Shown in pieces: positions 27,026 to 36,833 of a stretch of 64,000 nucleotides of DNA. The position numbers and the translations under genes were made by a program. The stretch spans positions 1 through 64,000 of the forward strand of contig NZ_JAKVTW010000003.1 of assembly GCF_022489065.1 (NCBI RefSeq), in the 5' to 3' direction. How positions within the stretch are numbered: position 1 is the stretch's first letter; every line of letters starts with the position of its first letter. A model generated the notes under the pieces. The model was not told the DNA's origin, ran no database searches, and saw nothing but the letters and a program-made list of their open reading frames with translations. The DNA is from Vreelandella neptunia (GTDB taxonomy: Bacteria; Pseudomonadota; Gammaproteobacteria; Pseudomonadales; Halomonadaceae).

Positions 27026-29634
27026 GGCTCCTTCCTTGGCACGGCATTCAAAAACTGATTGAGCGTAAGGCTTAGCTGTTCGATATCAATAGGCTTGGTG
27101 AGGTAATCGGCAAACCCTGCGGCAAACCCATGGCGTAGATCTCGCTCCATAGCATTGGCCGATAGAGCCACCACTTTAATATGCTGGAGGTTAGGGTCTT
27201 GTTGCATCTCCGCTAGGGCCTGGTAACCGTTCATGCCTGGTAAATGTATATCCATTAACACTAAATCTGGCGTCGATTGACGCATGATTTCAAGCCCTAA
27301 TTCAGCGCTGGCCGCCGTGTGAAGCTGTACATGGGCAAACTCTTCAATAATATCTTCCATTAGCCGCTGGTTAGTAGGGTTGTCTTCGACATACAGCAGT
27401 TGGAATACATGCTCGCTATGGTTGGTAGTTTCTACTGGCGGGCTTGAAAGCGTGCTCTCTGGGGCGGCACTCTGTTCGGCCATCGGTAACGTAAACCAAA
27501 ACGTTGAGCCTAAGCCTGGCGTGCTATCGACACCAATGCGGCCTTGCATGCGACCGATTAATTCACGCGTTATCGCCAGGCCAATACCCGTTCCCTCGAC
27601 GGCTTCAAGCTCGGCGCCTAAACGATTAAACGGCTCAAACAGTTCATTCTGGCGTTCAATCGCAATGCCTTTACCCGAGTCACTCACACTGATGCGTACT
27701 TCGTCACCCAATTGTGTTACCGCAATATTGATAGAGCCTTGGTGGCTATTATATTTAATCGCATTAGAAAGCAGATTAAGCATTACCTGCTTGGTGCGAG
27801 TGTAGTCAGCGGTTACCAGACAGTTCAGCGGCGTCAGCTTGCGCGTTAGCCTAATGCCAGCAGCTTCGATATTGGCCTCTAGGGTGCTACAAGCATCATT
27901 AATGACGTTTGCAATCGCTATGGTCTCAATTGACAACGTAAGATGCCCCGCCTCAATTCTAGCGAGATCAAGCACCTCATTAATTAAGCTCAATAAGTGT
28001 TGTCCGCTTGTTTCAATTTGGCCTATTTGACGCAGCTGCTTTTCGCTCAGTGGGTCACGCCGCCCTTTGGCCAACAGCTGTGAAAAACCAATGATAGCGT
28101 TAAGCGGTGTGCGTAGCTCATGGCTCATCGATGAAAGAAATTCGCTTTTAGCTTGATTGGCTTTTTCGGCTTGGTCTCTGGCCCTTGCGAGATCCTGGGT
28201 GACTTGCTCGCGCTCGGCCATTTGGCTGTAGAGATTTATAAGTAGCGAGCAGGTGTCGGTAAATGGCTGCAGCCAGTCCAGCAATGACTGGTCCAATAGC
28301 TGCTTGCTATTGGCAATGGCGTACATGCCAATCAGACGTTCGCCGCTGAAGATAGGCACGCCAAGATAGTTGTGAAGAACAGGGTGGCCGGGGGGGAAGC
28401 CTCCGCGTTTGACGTGACTGTAGACATCATTGGTCATGATCACTTCCCCATGAGCAAATACGCTGCCAAGCAGCGATTTTGGATTAGAGAGGATCATGTC
28501 ACCACTCCGCAGCCGCTCCATCAGGACTCGGGACTCTTCACTCCAGGATAAGTCAGTAATCGCATGGATTTTAAGCGCATTGGTGGTGTCAGTGGACAAC
28601 ACTTCACCTATCAGCGCGTAATCACTGTCGGTCAGTTCCCGCAGTGCCTCCATCAAGAAGATCCACAGGCGTTTGCCTGACATTAATGCCTGGTAATCGG
28701 TAATTCCCTGGTGGAGAACTTTGAGCAGATTCTGCTCTTTGTGCATTCTGCGGTTAGCGGCGTAAACGTCAGATAAGTCGGTGAGTACGCCTAAAAATTC
28801 CACCACTTCACCGTGATCATTGTGAATGGCGTTAATAGCCAGATGAACGGGGATAGTGCGTCCATCTTTATGTAGCGCTTCAACTTCACGGCCACGGCCA
28901 ATGACGTTAGGTTCGCTGCCCGCAATATAGCGGGCGATAAACGAGTCGTGCTGTGGGCTAATGTTAGGCGGAGTGAGAGTCGCGACATTTTTGCCCAGCA
29001 GCTCGCTCTCTTCATAGCCCAGTAGGTTTAGCGCAAAGGGGTTGATGCCAATAATGAGACCCGCATGATCAATGCGCACCTTGGCAGTTGCGCTTTTGGT
29101 AAACAGCGCTTCAAAGCGGCTCGCAGTGCGTGTCAAGTCCATCCGGAGCTTATGCTGGCGCAATAGCTCTTCTACTTGACCGGCCAAGCTACCCAACAGC
29201 TTTAAGTCACGCTCGCTGAAGTGGCGAGGCTGTTGGTCAATAATGCACAGCGTTCCAACTGCCATGCCATTGAGTGGCCGTAATGGGTAACCGGCGTAAA
29301 AACGGATATGCGGCAGGTCGCCGACTAAAGGATGGTCGATAAAGCGATCGTCATGCAGCGTATCTTCAATCACTAAAGGGGCGTCATAAGCGATTGCATG
29401 GGCGCAGAAAGAGACCTCTCGGCCTGTTTCACACGCTTCAAGCCCCTGGTGCGACTTAAACCATTGGCGCTCTTTATCCACTAACGAAACTAGTGCAATA
29501 GGCACGTCAAACAGGTCACGTGCCAACTGCGTCATGCGCTCAAAAGCCCTCTCTTCGGGGGTATCAAGTACCTCTAAAGCATGCAAGGCCGCCAGGCGCT
29601 GTGTTTCATTATCGGGAGTGTCTGGGGCTTGCAT
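27022..29634 (-). CDS. hybrid sensor histidine kinase (GAF-PAS-GAF-HK-REC)
   Basis: At 870 residues the order is GAF (about 15-165, FKSHQGLEA, SFCAHAI), PAS (about 170-295), GAF (about 310-475), a coiled linker, HisKA (phosphoacceptor His in MSHELRTPLNAIIGF), HATPase (N box NLLSNAIKY, G boxes DSGKGIAI and GTGIGLAI) and a C-terminal receiver (Asp in LVLMDIHLPGMNG, Lys in LTKPID). No membrane segment is present, so the signal is cytoplasmic. It is the first gene of an overlapping three-gene operon with the REC-GGDEF-EAL protein and hexR. The GAF ligand is unknown. Confidence 0.92.
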   Translation of the reverse strand: MQAPDTPDNETQRLAALHALEVLDTPEERAFERMTQLARDLFDVPIALVSLVDKERQWFKSHQGLEACETGREVSFCAHAIAYDAPLVIEDTLHDDRFIDHPLVGDLPHIRFYAGYPLRPLNGMAVGTLCIIDQQPRHFSERDLKLLGSLAGQVEELLRQHKLRMDLTRTASRFEALFTKSATAKVRIDHAGLIIGINPFALNLLGYEESELLGKNVATLTPPNISPQHDSFIARYIAGSEPNVIGRGREVEALHKDGRTIPVHLAINAIHNDHGEVVEFLGVLTDLSDVYAANRRMHKEQNLLKVLHQGITDYQALMSGKRLWIFLMEALRELTDSDYALIGEVLSTDTTNALKIHAITDLSWSEESRVLMERLRSGDMILSNPKSLLGSVFAHGEVIMTNDVYSHVKRGGFPPGHPVLHNYLGVPIFSGERLIGMYAIANSKQLLDQSLLDWLQPFTDTCSLLINLYSQMAEREQVTQDLARARDQAEKANQAKSEFLSSMSHELRTPLNAIIGFSQLLAKGRRDPLSEKQLRQIGQIETSGQHLLSLINEVLDLARIEAGHLTLSIETIAIANVINDACSTLEANIEAAGIRLTRKLTPLNCLVTADYTRTKQVMLNLLSNAIKYNSHQGSINIAVTQLGDEVRISVSDSGKGIAIERQNELFEPFNRLGAELEAVEGTGIGLAITRELIGRMQGRIGVDSTPGLGSTFWFTLPMAEQSAAPESTLSSPPVETTNHSEHVFQLLYVEDNPTNQRLMEDIIEEFAHVQLHTAASAELGLEIMRQSTPDLVLMDIHLPGMNGYQALAEMQQDPNLQHIKVVALSANAMERDLRHGFAAGFADYLTKPIDIEQLSLTLNQFLNAVPRKEP

Positions 29635-29722
29635 GACCGTTCCAAAGCAGAAAATTAATTAAACATATCATAAGGGCGTTATAACATTTAGTAATTAACT
29701 ATCGGTCATTACTTTATAAGCT

Positions 29723-31078
29723 TTAGCCAAGCCCAATAAGTTTCATTAGCCAACGCCGATAAGGCGGGTAAAGCATATGGCTGGGCGTACGTTTAGACTG
29801 ATAAAAAACGCTCCTTAAATGACTAAAGCGCTCAAAGCCGTGGCGGCCATGGTAAGCGCCCATGCCGCTCTCCCCTATACCGCCAAAAGGTAAAGAGGGC
29901 ACGGCGTGATGGAGCAGCGTGGCATTAAATACCAGCGCGCCCGAGTGCGTCGTTTGCAGCAGTTGTTGCTGTAAACCTTTATCGAGGGTGAACGCATAAA
30001 GTGCTAACGGGTGAGGGCGAGCATTCACAAAGTTGATGGCGGCTTGCATATCATTGACACCAATGACCGGTAGGCAGCGGCCAAAAATTTCTTCGCGCAT
30101 CACTTGCAAGCCTTGATGAGGGTCGATAATCAACGCGGGCGCATGAGCACCGTGATCAATGATTCTGCAGCCATGATCGTGGGCTTCTTGAAGTAAGGCA
30201 TCCTGACGTTGCTGATGAGTTACGTTAATGGAATGAGTGGCCGCTTGATCGTTGGGCCGCTGTTGTTGGATAGCCTCGCTTAGGGCCTTTGTCAGAGCAC
30301 TAATGTGGCGGCTCTCTACCAACACGTAGTCGGGGGCAATACAGGTTTGTCCGCCGTTCATGCCTTTGCCGAAAATAATCGCCGCAGCGGCTTTATCCAG
30401 ATCTGCATCGCCTGCCACTATCGCCGGTGACTTGCCGCCAAGCTCCAGCGTAGTGGGGGTCAAGTTCGCCCCCGCCGCTTGCGCCACCTCTCGTCCTACA
30501 GCGGTGGAACCGGTAAATACCAGGTGATCGAACGGTAAGCTGCTGAAACGACGCGCTATCTCAACATCGCCTTCCACTACTTTGAACTCTTCATGGGTGA
30601 AGTATTGCGGTACTAACCGCATTAACAGAGCGCTAGTCGCGGGGGAGAGCTCGCTAGGCTTGAGCATTACCACGTTACCTGCTGCAAACGCATCCACCAC
30701 TGGCATTAGTGCCAAGCTCCACGGGTAGTTCCAGGGCGACATAACGCCGACAATGCCTAACGGCTGAGGTGAGACGCGTGCCCGGGCAGGCAGTAGCCGC
30801 CAAGGCATGCTGACCGACCAAGGGCGCATCCAATGCCACAGGTGTAGCCTGGCGTGGCGAATTGCGTGCAGCACCGAGCTGATTTCAGCGATGCGTATTT
30901 CCACATCGCTGCGCTTGCCAAAATCGGTTTGAATTGCCCGAATAATCTCAAGCTGATGATGTTTGGTCATGCGTGCTAAGCGGGCCAGACGATCACGTCG
31001 CACCGTTAACGTCGGGTAGGGTATGTGATCAACAGCTTGGCGCTGCGTTTGAAAGTCACCCGTTAAGTCGCGCGTCAT
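29723..31078 (-). CDS. coniferyl-aldehyde-dehydrogenase-like ALDH
   Basis: The 451-residue enzyme is a class-3-type aldehyde dehydrogenase. The Rossmann region is VGVMSPWNYPWSLAL, the catalytic Glu lies in LELGGKSPAIV and the nucleophile Cys in GMNGGQTCIAPDYVLV. PFGGIGESGMGAYHG is the C-terminal signature. The N-terminal RSDVEIRIAEISSVLHAIRHARLHLWHW run resembles the coniferyl aldehyde dehydrogenase branch, which oxidises long-chain or aromatic aldehydes with NAD+. The C-terminus (MLYPPYRRWLMKLIGLG) may associate with the membrane. It is monocistronic, and a block of 13-bp repeats lies beyond its start. Substrate preference is uncertain. Confidence 0.85.
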   Translation of the reverse strand: MTRDLTGDFQTQRQAVDHIPYPTLTVRRDRLARLARMTKHHQLEIIRAIQTDFGKRSDVEIRIAEISSVLHAIRHARLHLWHWMRPWSVSMPWRLLPARARVSPQPLGIVGVMSPWNYPWSLALMPVVDAFAAGNVVMLKPSELSPATSALLMRLVPQYFTHEEFKVVEGDVEIARRFSSLPFDHLVFTGSTAVGREVAQAAGANLTPTTLELGGKSPAIVAGDADLDKAAAAIIFGKGMNGGQTCIAPDYVLVESRHISALTKALSEAIQQQRPNDQAATHSINVTHQQRQDALLQEAHDHGCRIIDHGAHAPALIIDPHQGLQVMREEIFGRCLPVIGVNDMQAAINFVNARPHPLALYAFTLDKGLQQQLLQTTHSGALVFNATLLHHAVPSLPFGGIGESGMGAYHGRHGFERFSHLRSVFYQSKRTPSHMLYPPYRRWLMKLIGLG

Positions 31079-31175
31079 AGCCTCTCCTTATGCCGCTACC
31101 GGCGTGGCGTGTTAGGCAGGGCAGTTGGAACGTTGCTCTGCGCTAGGTCTGGGTCGTCGGTGGTAATGTTTGGTG

Positions 31176-31292
31176 TAAACAGTCGTTATAAACAGTCGTT
31201 ATAAACGGTCAGCGTAAACGATAGGTGTAAATGGTGACTGTAAATAGTTAATGTAAACGGTTTGTGTAAGCAGTTAGTGTAAAGTGGCGTTG
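31176..31292. repeat. nine phased degenerate 13-bp tandem repeats
   Basis: Units start every 13 bases at 31176, 31189, 31202, 31215, 31228, 31241, 31254, 31267 and 31280. The first two are identical (TAAACAGTCGTTA); the consensus is close to TAAACGGTNNGTG. A weaker unit precedes at 31164. The block sits between divergent starts of the aldehyde dehydrogenase and the FemAB-like gene. Confidence 0.85.
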
Positions 31293-31352
31293 GCAATCTT
31301 CATGGCGTTAGCCCCCACACGCTCTGTAAGCCGACACTTTCTGGGAGGAGCT

Positions 31353-32501
31353 ATGCCGTCACACCCGCTTTCGCTCACTATTCTATCCACTATTGGGGCC
31401 GTTACAGCAAGCCAGTGGGATGCTCTGGTAGACAACGATCAGCCCTTTTTACGTCATGCTTTTTTAAACGCACTGGAAGAGAGCGGCTCGGTCAGCTTGG
31501 CGACTGGCTGGGAGCCCTGCCACTTGAGTGTATGGCAAGGTGAGCAATTGGTCGCTGCAATGCCAATGTATCGTAAGCATCACTCTTACGGTGAGTATGT
31601 GTTCGATTGGGGCTGGGCGGAAGCGTTAGAGCGCGCCGGTGGCTGCTACTACCCTAAAGCGCTAAGCGCGGTGCCGTTTACGCCGGTGCCAGGCACACGC
31701 ACGCTAATTGCCAAGCACGCCAATGCCAGTGCCGTACGCGCTCTGCTCGCCGATGCATGGCGTGAGCAGTGTGAAAGCCTTGATCTTTCGAGCTGGCACT
31801 TGTTGTTTGCCGATGAAGCGGATGTAGCCGCCTGGCAAGCACACTGTCCAGAGCTGATCACCCGTGAAGGCGTTCAGTTTCAGTGGCGTGACCGTGGCTT
31901 CGGTGATTTTGATGGTTTCTTGGCCAGCCTTACTTCAAAGCGCCGCAAGATGATCAAACGCGAGCGTCGCTTGGTTGCCGACCAGGGCTTAAAGGTATTG
32001 CGTTTGGAAGGAAGTGCGATCACTTCCGCCGATATGGCCCATTTCTATCGCTGCTATGCGATTACCTATCATGAGCGTGGACGACCGCCTTATCTGAATC
32101 ATGACTTTTTTGAGCGCCTGCGCCAAACCATGCCGGGCGCGTTAGTGTTGGTGCAGGCCCATATTGAAGAACGCCCGGTGGCGGCTGCGCTGTATTTTCG
32201 CGGCCCCCGTTCGCTCTATGGTCGCTATTGGGGAAGCGAGGTCGTCGCAGACTGCCTGCACTTCGAGGCGTGTTACTACCAAGGGATTGAGTACTGTTTG
32301 CAGCATGGTTTGTCGCTGTTTGATCCAGGGACTCAGGGCGAGCATAAGTTGGTACGTGGGTTTGCCCCTCAGCGCGTGCGTTCGCTGCACTATATTGACC
32401 ATCCAGGGCTTGCCGCGGGGGTCGCACAGTTTTGTCATGAAGAGGGCGAGCATGTTAGCGCTTATCGAGACGCGGCCCATCAAGCGCTGCCCTTCAAGTA
32501 G
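31353..32501 (+). CDS. FemAB/GNAT-like acyltransferase (PF04339-type)
   Basis: The 382-residue protein belongs to the peptidogalycan-type FemAB-like group with a C-terminal GNAT fold. The characteristic KRRKMIKRER segment lies near residue 213, followed by YRCYAITYHERGRPPYL and FDPGTQGEHKLVRGF. The ATG at 31353 follows GGGAGGAG; the 23 upstream codons are not likely to be translated. Homologues are common in Proteobacteria, but I know of no firmly established substrate; a cytoplasmic aminoacyl or acetyl transfer is the usual guess. The 13-bp repeats end 60 bases upstream and may belong to its promoter. No operon partner is evident; ftsB starts 196 bases later. Confidence 0.72.
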   Translation: MPSHPLSLTILSTIGAVTASQWDALVDNDQPFLRHAFLNALEESGSVSLATGWEPCHLSVWQGEQLVAAMPMYRKHHSYGEYVFDWGWAEALERAGGCYYPKALSAVPFTPVPGTRTLIAKHANASAVRALLADAWREQCESLDLSSWHLLFADEADVAAWQAHCPELITREGVQFQWRDRGFGDFDGFLASLTSKRRKMIKRERRLVADQGLKVLRLEGSAITSADMAHFYRCYAITYHERGRPPYLNHDFFERLRQTMPGALVLVQAHIEERPVAAALYFRGPRSLYGRYWGSEVVADCLHFEACYYQGIEYCLQHGLSLFDPGTQGEHKLVRGFAPQRVRSLHYIDHPGLAAGVAQFCHEEGEHVSAYRDAAHQALPFK

Positions 32502-32697
32502 TCATCTACGCCCTTAATTTAAATGACGCGCGGCTCGCTGGTGGTGCGCCTTGATGGCATAATGCGCGCCAGTCAGAGCATCTATTTGAAACAACCGCTG
32601 TTTTAAAGCGTCATTTTGATATTCAGCCTCGGCGATCGGTTTTAATAGATAGATATTAATGGATGGGTTGTAAAAGATAGGTTATCGGAGAGCAGTG

Positions 32698-33036
32698 ATG
32701 CGCAAATGGTTAGTGATGACCTTGCTCGCCGTGCTGGCGCTACTTCAATACGAGCTGTGGTTAGGTAACGGCGGCTGGAGCGATTTGCAGCGGGTGGAGC
32801 AGCGGGTGGCCGTGCAGGAAGCGGCCAATGTACCCATGCGCGAGCGCAATGCCCGGCTGGCGGCGGAAGTGACGGATTTAAAAACCGGTTTAGACGCCAT
32901 TGAGGAGCGGGCACGTAGCGATATGGGCATGGTGCGTACCGATGAGCAGTTCTTCTGGGTGCCTGGGGTAGCGATCCAAAATGAGTTGATCGGTATCAAT
33001 GCAGGGTTGGTTGCTCCCCTGGAGCCGTCGCAGTGA
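32698..33036 (+). CDS. ftsB: cell-division protein FtsB
   Basis: The 112-residue protein has a single N-terminal membrane helix (residues 4-21, LVMTLLAVLALLQYELW), then a coiled-coil (about 30-75). The conserved end has SDMGMVRTDEQFFWV. FtsB forms the FtsQLB complex in the inner membrane and controls septal peptidoglycan synthesis. It overlaps ispD by 4 bases. In most gammaproteobacteria eno precedes ftsB; here a FemAB-like gene does, so the usual eno-ftsB link is broken. Confidence 0.9.
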   Translation: MRKWLVMTLLAVLALLQYELWLGNGGWSDLQRVEQRVAVQEAANVPMRERNARLAAEVTDLKTGLDAIEERARSDMGMVRTDEQFFWVPGVAIQNELIGINAGLVAPLEPSQ

Positions 33037-33740
33037 GCCAAACCTGGTTAGTGGTTCCCGCCGCGGGGCAAGGTCGCCGAATGGGGGCTGATAAGCCTAA
33101 ACAGTACTTGCCCCTGGCCGATCAACAGCCGGTGCTAGCGCATACGCTGGCAAGGTTGCACCGCGCTTTTCCCAATGCTCGCTTAGTGCTCTGTTTAGAT
33201 GTTGATGACCACTGGTTTTCACCGCGCTGGGTGCCTTTCACTGATTGGCAGCGTGTAGCGGGGGGCAGCGAGCGGATGGACAGCGTTTTAAATGCGCTGC
33301 ACGCCATGGCGGCTCAGGATGGTGACGTAGTGTTGGTGCATGATGTGGCCCGCCCCTGTATTACTCAGGGCGATCTGCAGGCGTTGCATCACGCTGCTGC
33401 CACACACCCCGCAGGTGCGCTATTGGCGATGCCGGTAGCAGATACCATGAAGCGTGCTGATAAGAACTGTTTGAGCGCGCGAACTGAGCCCCGGGATGGC
33501 TTGTGGCACGCCTTAACACCGCAAGGCTTTCGCTACGCTCTGCTGAGGCGTGCCCTGGAGACCGCCCGCCAGTTGCAAACCTTAGTGACCGATGAAGCGT
33601 CGGCGGTTGAAGCGCTAGGCGAGAGTCCGCAGTTGGTCAGCGGTCGGCGCGACAATTTGAAAATTACCCATCCAGACGACTTAGCGCTGGCAGCCGCGAT
33701 CATGGCGTCGCAAGCCGCTAACACGCCTGACGGGCTTTAA
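33033..33740 (+). CDS. ispD: 2-C-methyl-D-erythritol 4-phosphate cytidylyltransferase
   Basis: The 235-residue enzyme begins [20 protein letters not shown], the nucleotide-binding loop of IspD, and has [10 protein letters not shown] and the C-terminal [14 protein letters not shown]. It attaches CMP to MEP in the non-mevalonate isoprenoid pathway. Its GTG start overlaps the ftsB stop by 4 bases, and ispF follows 17 bases later. The length is that of the family. Confidence 0.94.
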   Translation: MSQTWLVVPAAGQGRRMGADKPKQYLPLADQQPVLAHTLARLHRAFPNARLVLCLDVDDHWFSPRWVPFTDWQRVAGGSERMDSVLNALHAMAAQDGDVVLVHDVARPCITQGDLQALHHAAATHPAGALLAMPVADTMKRADKNCLSARTEPRDGLWHALTPQGFRYALLRRALETARQLQTLVTDEASAVEALGESPQLVSGRRDNLKITHPDDLALAAAIMASQAANTPDGL

Positions 33741-33757
33741 TCATTAGGAGCGTAGTA

Positions 33758-34246
33758 ATGCGTATCGGCCACGGATTCGATGTACACCGTTTCGGCCCCG
33801 GCGATCACCTCATGATCGGTGGCATTAAGCTGCCGTTTGAACATGGCTTCGTCGCCCATTCTGATGGCGATGTACTGCTCCACGCTGTTAGTGATGCATT
33901 GTTAGGTGCCTGTGCCCTGGGCGATATCGGTCATCATTTTCCCGATACGGACTCGGCGTGGGCAGGGGCTGATAGCCGCGAGCTGCTTCGCCATGTCGTG
34001 ACGCTTGTTCAGGAGCAGGGCTATGGGGTAATTAATATCGATGCCACCCTGATGGCCCAAGCACCAAAAATGGCGCCCCATATTGAGGCAATGCGGAAAG
34101 TGATTGCCGCCGATCTAGGCCTCGAGCTTGGTCAGGTCAATGTTAAAGCCACCACCACCGAACGATTAGGTTTCACCGGGCGCGGTGAAGGTATTGCGGC
34201 TGAGGCGGTGGTGCTGCTTAACCGCTCTGAGGCGCTTAATGATTAA
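33758..34246 (+). CDS. ispF: 2-C-methyl-D-erythritol 2,4-cyclodiphosphate synthase
   Basis: The 162-residue enzyme has the zinc-site start [14 protein letters not shown] and the loop [19 protein letters not shown]. Residues [20 protein letters not shown] close the active site. It cyclises CDP-ME 2-phosphate to MEcPP, the step after IspD and IspE. Its last codons overlap the truD start by 8 bases. Confidence 0.95.
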   Translation: MRIGHGFDVHRFGPGDHLMIGGIKLPFEHGFVAHSDGDVLLHAVSDALLGACALGDIGHHFPDTDSAWAGADSRELLRHVVTLVQEQGYGVINIDATLMAQAPKMAPHIEAMRKVIAADLGLELGQVNVKATTTERLGFTGRGEGIAAEAVVLLNRSEALND

Positions 34247-35270
34247 CATGCCAGCGTGGCAGCGCTGTTTAGATGCTCAGTTCGGTTCTCCTAAGCCGGG
34301 CAAGTACCGTGCCCAGCCGGAAGATTTCTGGGTCGACGAACAGCTCGATTTTACCCCCGAAGCACACGGGGAGCATCTCTGGTTGCGAGTTGAAAAGCGT
34401 AATCAAACCACGTTAGATGTGGTTAAGACATTAAGTCGTCTTTGCGGTGTCACTCCGCGGGATATTGGTTACTCCGGCATGAAAGACCGTATTGCCATAA
34501 CACGCCAGTGGTTAAGTGTGCATCTGCCAGGGCGCGATGCCCCCTTTGAGCTTGAACAGTCACTTAATGCGCTGGGAGTCACCGTTGTTGAGCAGGTGCG
34601 GCACCCGCGTAAATTGAAGCGTGGTGTTCACCGCACTAATCGTTTTGTTTTACGGCTGAGTGGTGAGGCTATCGAAAGCGAAGATTTTGTCAGCCGCTGG
34701 GAAGCCCTTTGTCAGCATGGCGTGCCCAACTATTTTGGCCCTCAGCGCTTTGGACACGAAGGGCGTAATCTTCAGCGCGCCGAGGCATTACTTAACCGTG
34801 GTTGGCGCAAACGTGATGATCGCCAGGGTATGATGCTCTCCACCGCGCGCAGTTTTCTGTTTAATGAACTGCTCAGTGCACGCATTGCAGATGACACTTG
34901 GTCACAGCCGCTGGCGGGCGATACGTTAATGCTGGACGGAACCCAAAGCGTGTTTCATATCGACGCCAGTGATGCAACGCTGCAGACCCGTGCCGCAGAA
35001 CTGGATGTGCATCCTACTGGAGTGTTGTGGGGCGAGGGTGAAGCTGGCGAAGGCGACGCTGCTGTTTATGAGGCTCGTTTGCTACAGGACTACCCAGGGC
35101 TATGCGGTGGCTTGGAACGCAGCGGGGTAAAGCAGGCGCGCCGCGCACTGCGTATGCGGCTGTTGGAGCCTCAGCTAGCTTGGGAACCTGACGCCGTGCG
35201 GCTTTCGTTTGCGCTGCCCCGGGGCAGTTTTGCTACCGCCGTGCTGGGTGAGCTTATGTTGGTGAGCTGA
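34239..35270 (+). CDS. truD: tRNA pseudouridine(13) synthase
   Basis: The 343-residue enzyme carries the catalytic motif [15 protein letters not shown], with the nucleophile Asp in KDR, and the TruD signature [15 protein letters not shown]. It makes pseudouridine 13 in tRNA-Glu. I chose the ATG at 34239, because GAGG lies 6 bases before it; the ATG at 34248 is also possible. Translation is probably coupled to ispF by the 8-base overlap. Confidence 0.93.
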   Translation: MINMPAWQRCLDAQFGSPKPGKYRAQPEDFWVDEQLDFTPEAHGEHLWLRVEKRNQTTLDVVKTLSRLCGVTPRDIGYSGMKDRIAITRQWLSVHLPGRDAPFELEQSLNALGVTVVEQVRHPRKLKRGVHRTNRFVLRLSGEAIESEDFVSRWEALCQHGVPNYFGPQRFGHEGRNLQRAEALLNRGWRKRDDRQGMMLSTARSFLFNELLSARIADDTWSQPLAGDTLMLDGTQSVFHIDASDATLQTRAAELDVHPTGVLWGEGEAGEGDAAVYEARLLQDYPGLCGGLERSGVKQARRALRMRLLEPQLAWEPDAVRLSFALPRGSFATAVLGELMLVS

Positions 35271-35422
35271 TTTAACCATCAGAATTTCGCTTAACATACA
35301 GAAAAGTTAGTAAAAGAGAGGGATATGAGCGGCTACGTTTCGTGCTTATGCTGCGTTCATGTCGCTTGTGTCTATCGCTCTAGTGCTTAGAGCGTTAGTG
35401 TTTAAGAACAGGGAGACTCACT

Positions 35423-36169
35423 ATGCGGCGACTGCTGCTTTCAAATGATGATGGTGTACACGCGCCGGGATTGCGTGCGCTGCACGATGCACTATTGGCG
35501 CATGCCAATATTCGCGTAGTGGCACCAGATCGAGATCGTAGCGGTGCGAGTAATTCGCTTACTTTGTCACGGCCGCTCTCGCTGACACCGCTGGATAATG
35601 GTTTTTATAGCGTCGATGGTACCCCTGCGGACTGTGTCTATTTAGGTGTTCACGGCGTGTGGGACGAAAAACCCGATTTAGTGATCTCGGGTATCAACCA
35701 TGGCAGTAACCTGGGCGACGACGTCCTCTATTCAGGCACGGTCGCAGCAGCGATGGAGGGGCGCAATTTAGGTATGACGGCAATTGCCATGTCGCTGTGC
35801 GGTGAGCGCCACTTTGCCACCGCCGCAAGAGTAGCGGCCACCTTAATTGGCGCTGCGGATCAGCTCTCGCTACCGCCGCGTACGCTGCTGAATGTCAATG
35901 TGCCTGACGTCCCCTGGGAAGAAATCAAAGGCGTTAAGGTGACTCGGCTGGGGTATCGAGGGCCAGCAGAGAAGCCGTTAGAGGTACGGGACCCGCGCGG
36001 GCGCACGCGCTACTGGATTGCGCCAGTAGCGGCCAATGCTGATGACGGAGATGATACCGACTTTGCTGCCGTTGAGGCGGGCTATGTGTCGATTACGCCC
36101 CTTCAAACAGACCTAACGCGACACCCCGCGCGTAACGATGTGCAGGAATGGTTGGATGTTTTTGCCTGA
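35423..36169 (+). CDS. surE: 5'/3'-nucleotidase SurE
   Basis: The 248-residue protein begins [15 protein letters not shown], where DD binds the metal, and has [19 protein letters not shown] and [11 protein letters not shown]. SurE dephosphorylates nucleoside monophosphates and is linked to stationary-phase survival. It lies 152 bases after truD, so it may have its own promoter. It overlaps pcm by about 14 bases. Confidence 0.94.
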   Translation: MRRLLLSNDDGVHAPGLRALHDALLAHANIRVVAPDRDRSGASNSLTLSRPLSLTPLDNGFYSVDGTPADCVYLGVHGVWDEKPDLVISGINHGSNLGDDVLYSGTVAAAMEGRNLGMTAIAMSLCGERHFATAARVAATLIGAADQLSLPPRTLLNVNVPDVPWEEIKGVKVTRLGYRGPAEKPLEVRDPRGRTRYWIAPVAANADDGDDTDFAAVEAGYVSITPLQTDLTRHPARNDVQEWLDVFA

Positions 36170-36833
36170 TATCTCACCCGGAGAGCTGCGTGGTCGTGGC
36201 ATGACCTCCCAGCGCACCCGTGACCGCATGGTCGAGCGCCTTATGCAGCAAGGCATCAACGATGCCCGTGTGCTTGAGGTGATGGCCAGCGAGCCACGGC
36301 ATCTATTTGTTGATGAAGCGCTGGCGCACCGTGCTTATGAAGATACCGCGTTACCGATTGGCTTCGGCCAAACGTTATCGCAACCGTTCATCGTGGCGCG
36401 CATGACGGAGCTGGTATTGCGCGCTGCGCCGCAACGAGTATTGGAACTGGGGACGGGCTCAGGCTATCAAACCTTGATACTGTCCAGATTAGTGGAAGAG
36501 CTTTACTCCATTGAACGTATTGGCGCGCTTCACGAGCGAGCGGCGGAGCGGTTACGTCAGTTAGCGGCCCCCGCCACGCTAGCGGTGGCGGACGGCGGTT
36601 ATGGCTGGGCTGAAGTTGCCCCGTTTGATGTGATTTTATTAACCGCCTGCGCTCAAACGGTGCCTGCATCGCTACTAGAGCAATTGAGTTACGACGGGGT
36701 GTTGATTGCCCCGTTGGAAGACCCCGATGGCAGCCAGTGGCTTACCCAGGTAAAACGCATTGGCAGTGCCTTTGAAAAGCGCCGGCTTGAGCCCGTGCGT
36801 TTTGTACCTTTACTACAAGGAGTAGTGGATTGA
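36156..36833 (+). CDS. pcm: protein-L-isoaspartate O-methyltransferase
   Basis: The enzyme has the SAM motif [12 protein letters not shown], the PCMT signature [19 protein letters not shown] and C-terminal RFVPLLQG. It methylates isoaspartyl residues so that damaged proteins can be repaired, using SAM in the cytoplasm. The start is unclear: an ATG at 36156 follows AGGA, while one at 36201 gives the [10 protein letters not shown] beginning seen in Pseudomonas. Both are in frame. It overlaps surE upstream and the DUF368 gene downstream by 4 bases. Confidence 0.92.
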   Translation: MFLPDISPGELRGRGMTSQRTRDRMVERLMQQGINDARVLEVMASEPRHLFVDEALAHRAYEDTALPIGFGQTLSQPFIVARMTELVLRAAPQRVLELGTGSGYQTLILSRLVEELYSIERIGALHERAAERLRQLAAPATLAVADGGYGWAEVAPFDVILLTACAQTVPASLLEQLSYDGVLIAPLEDPDGSQWLTQVKRIGSAFEKRRLEPVRFVPLLQGVVD

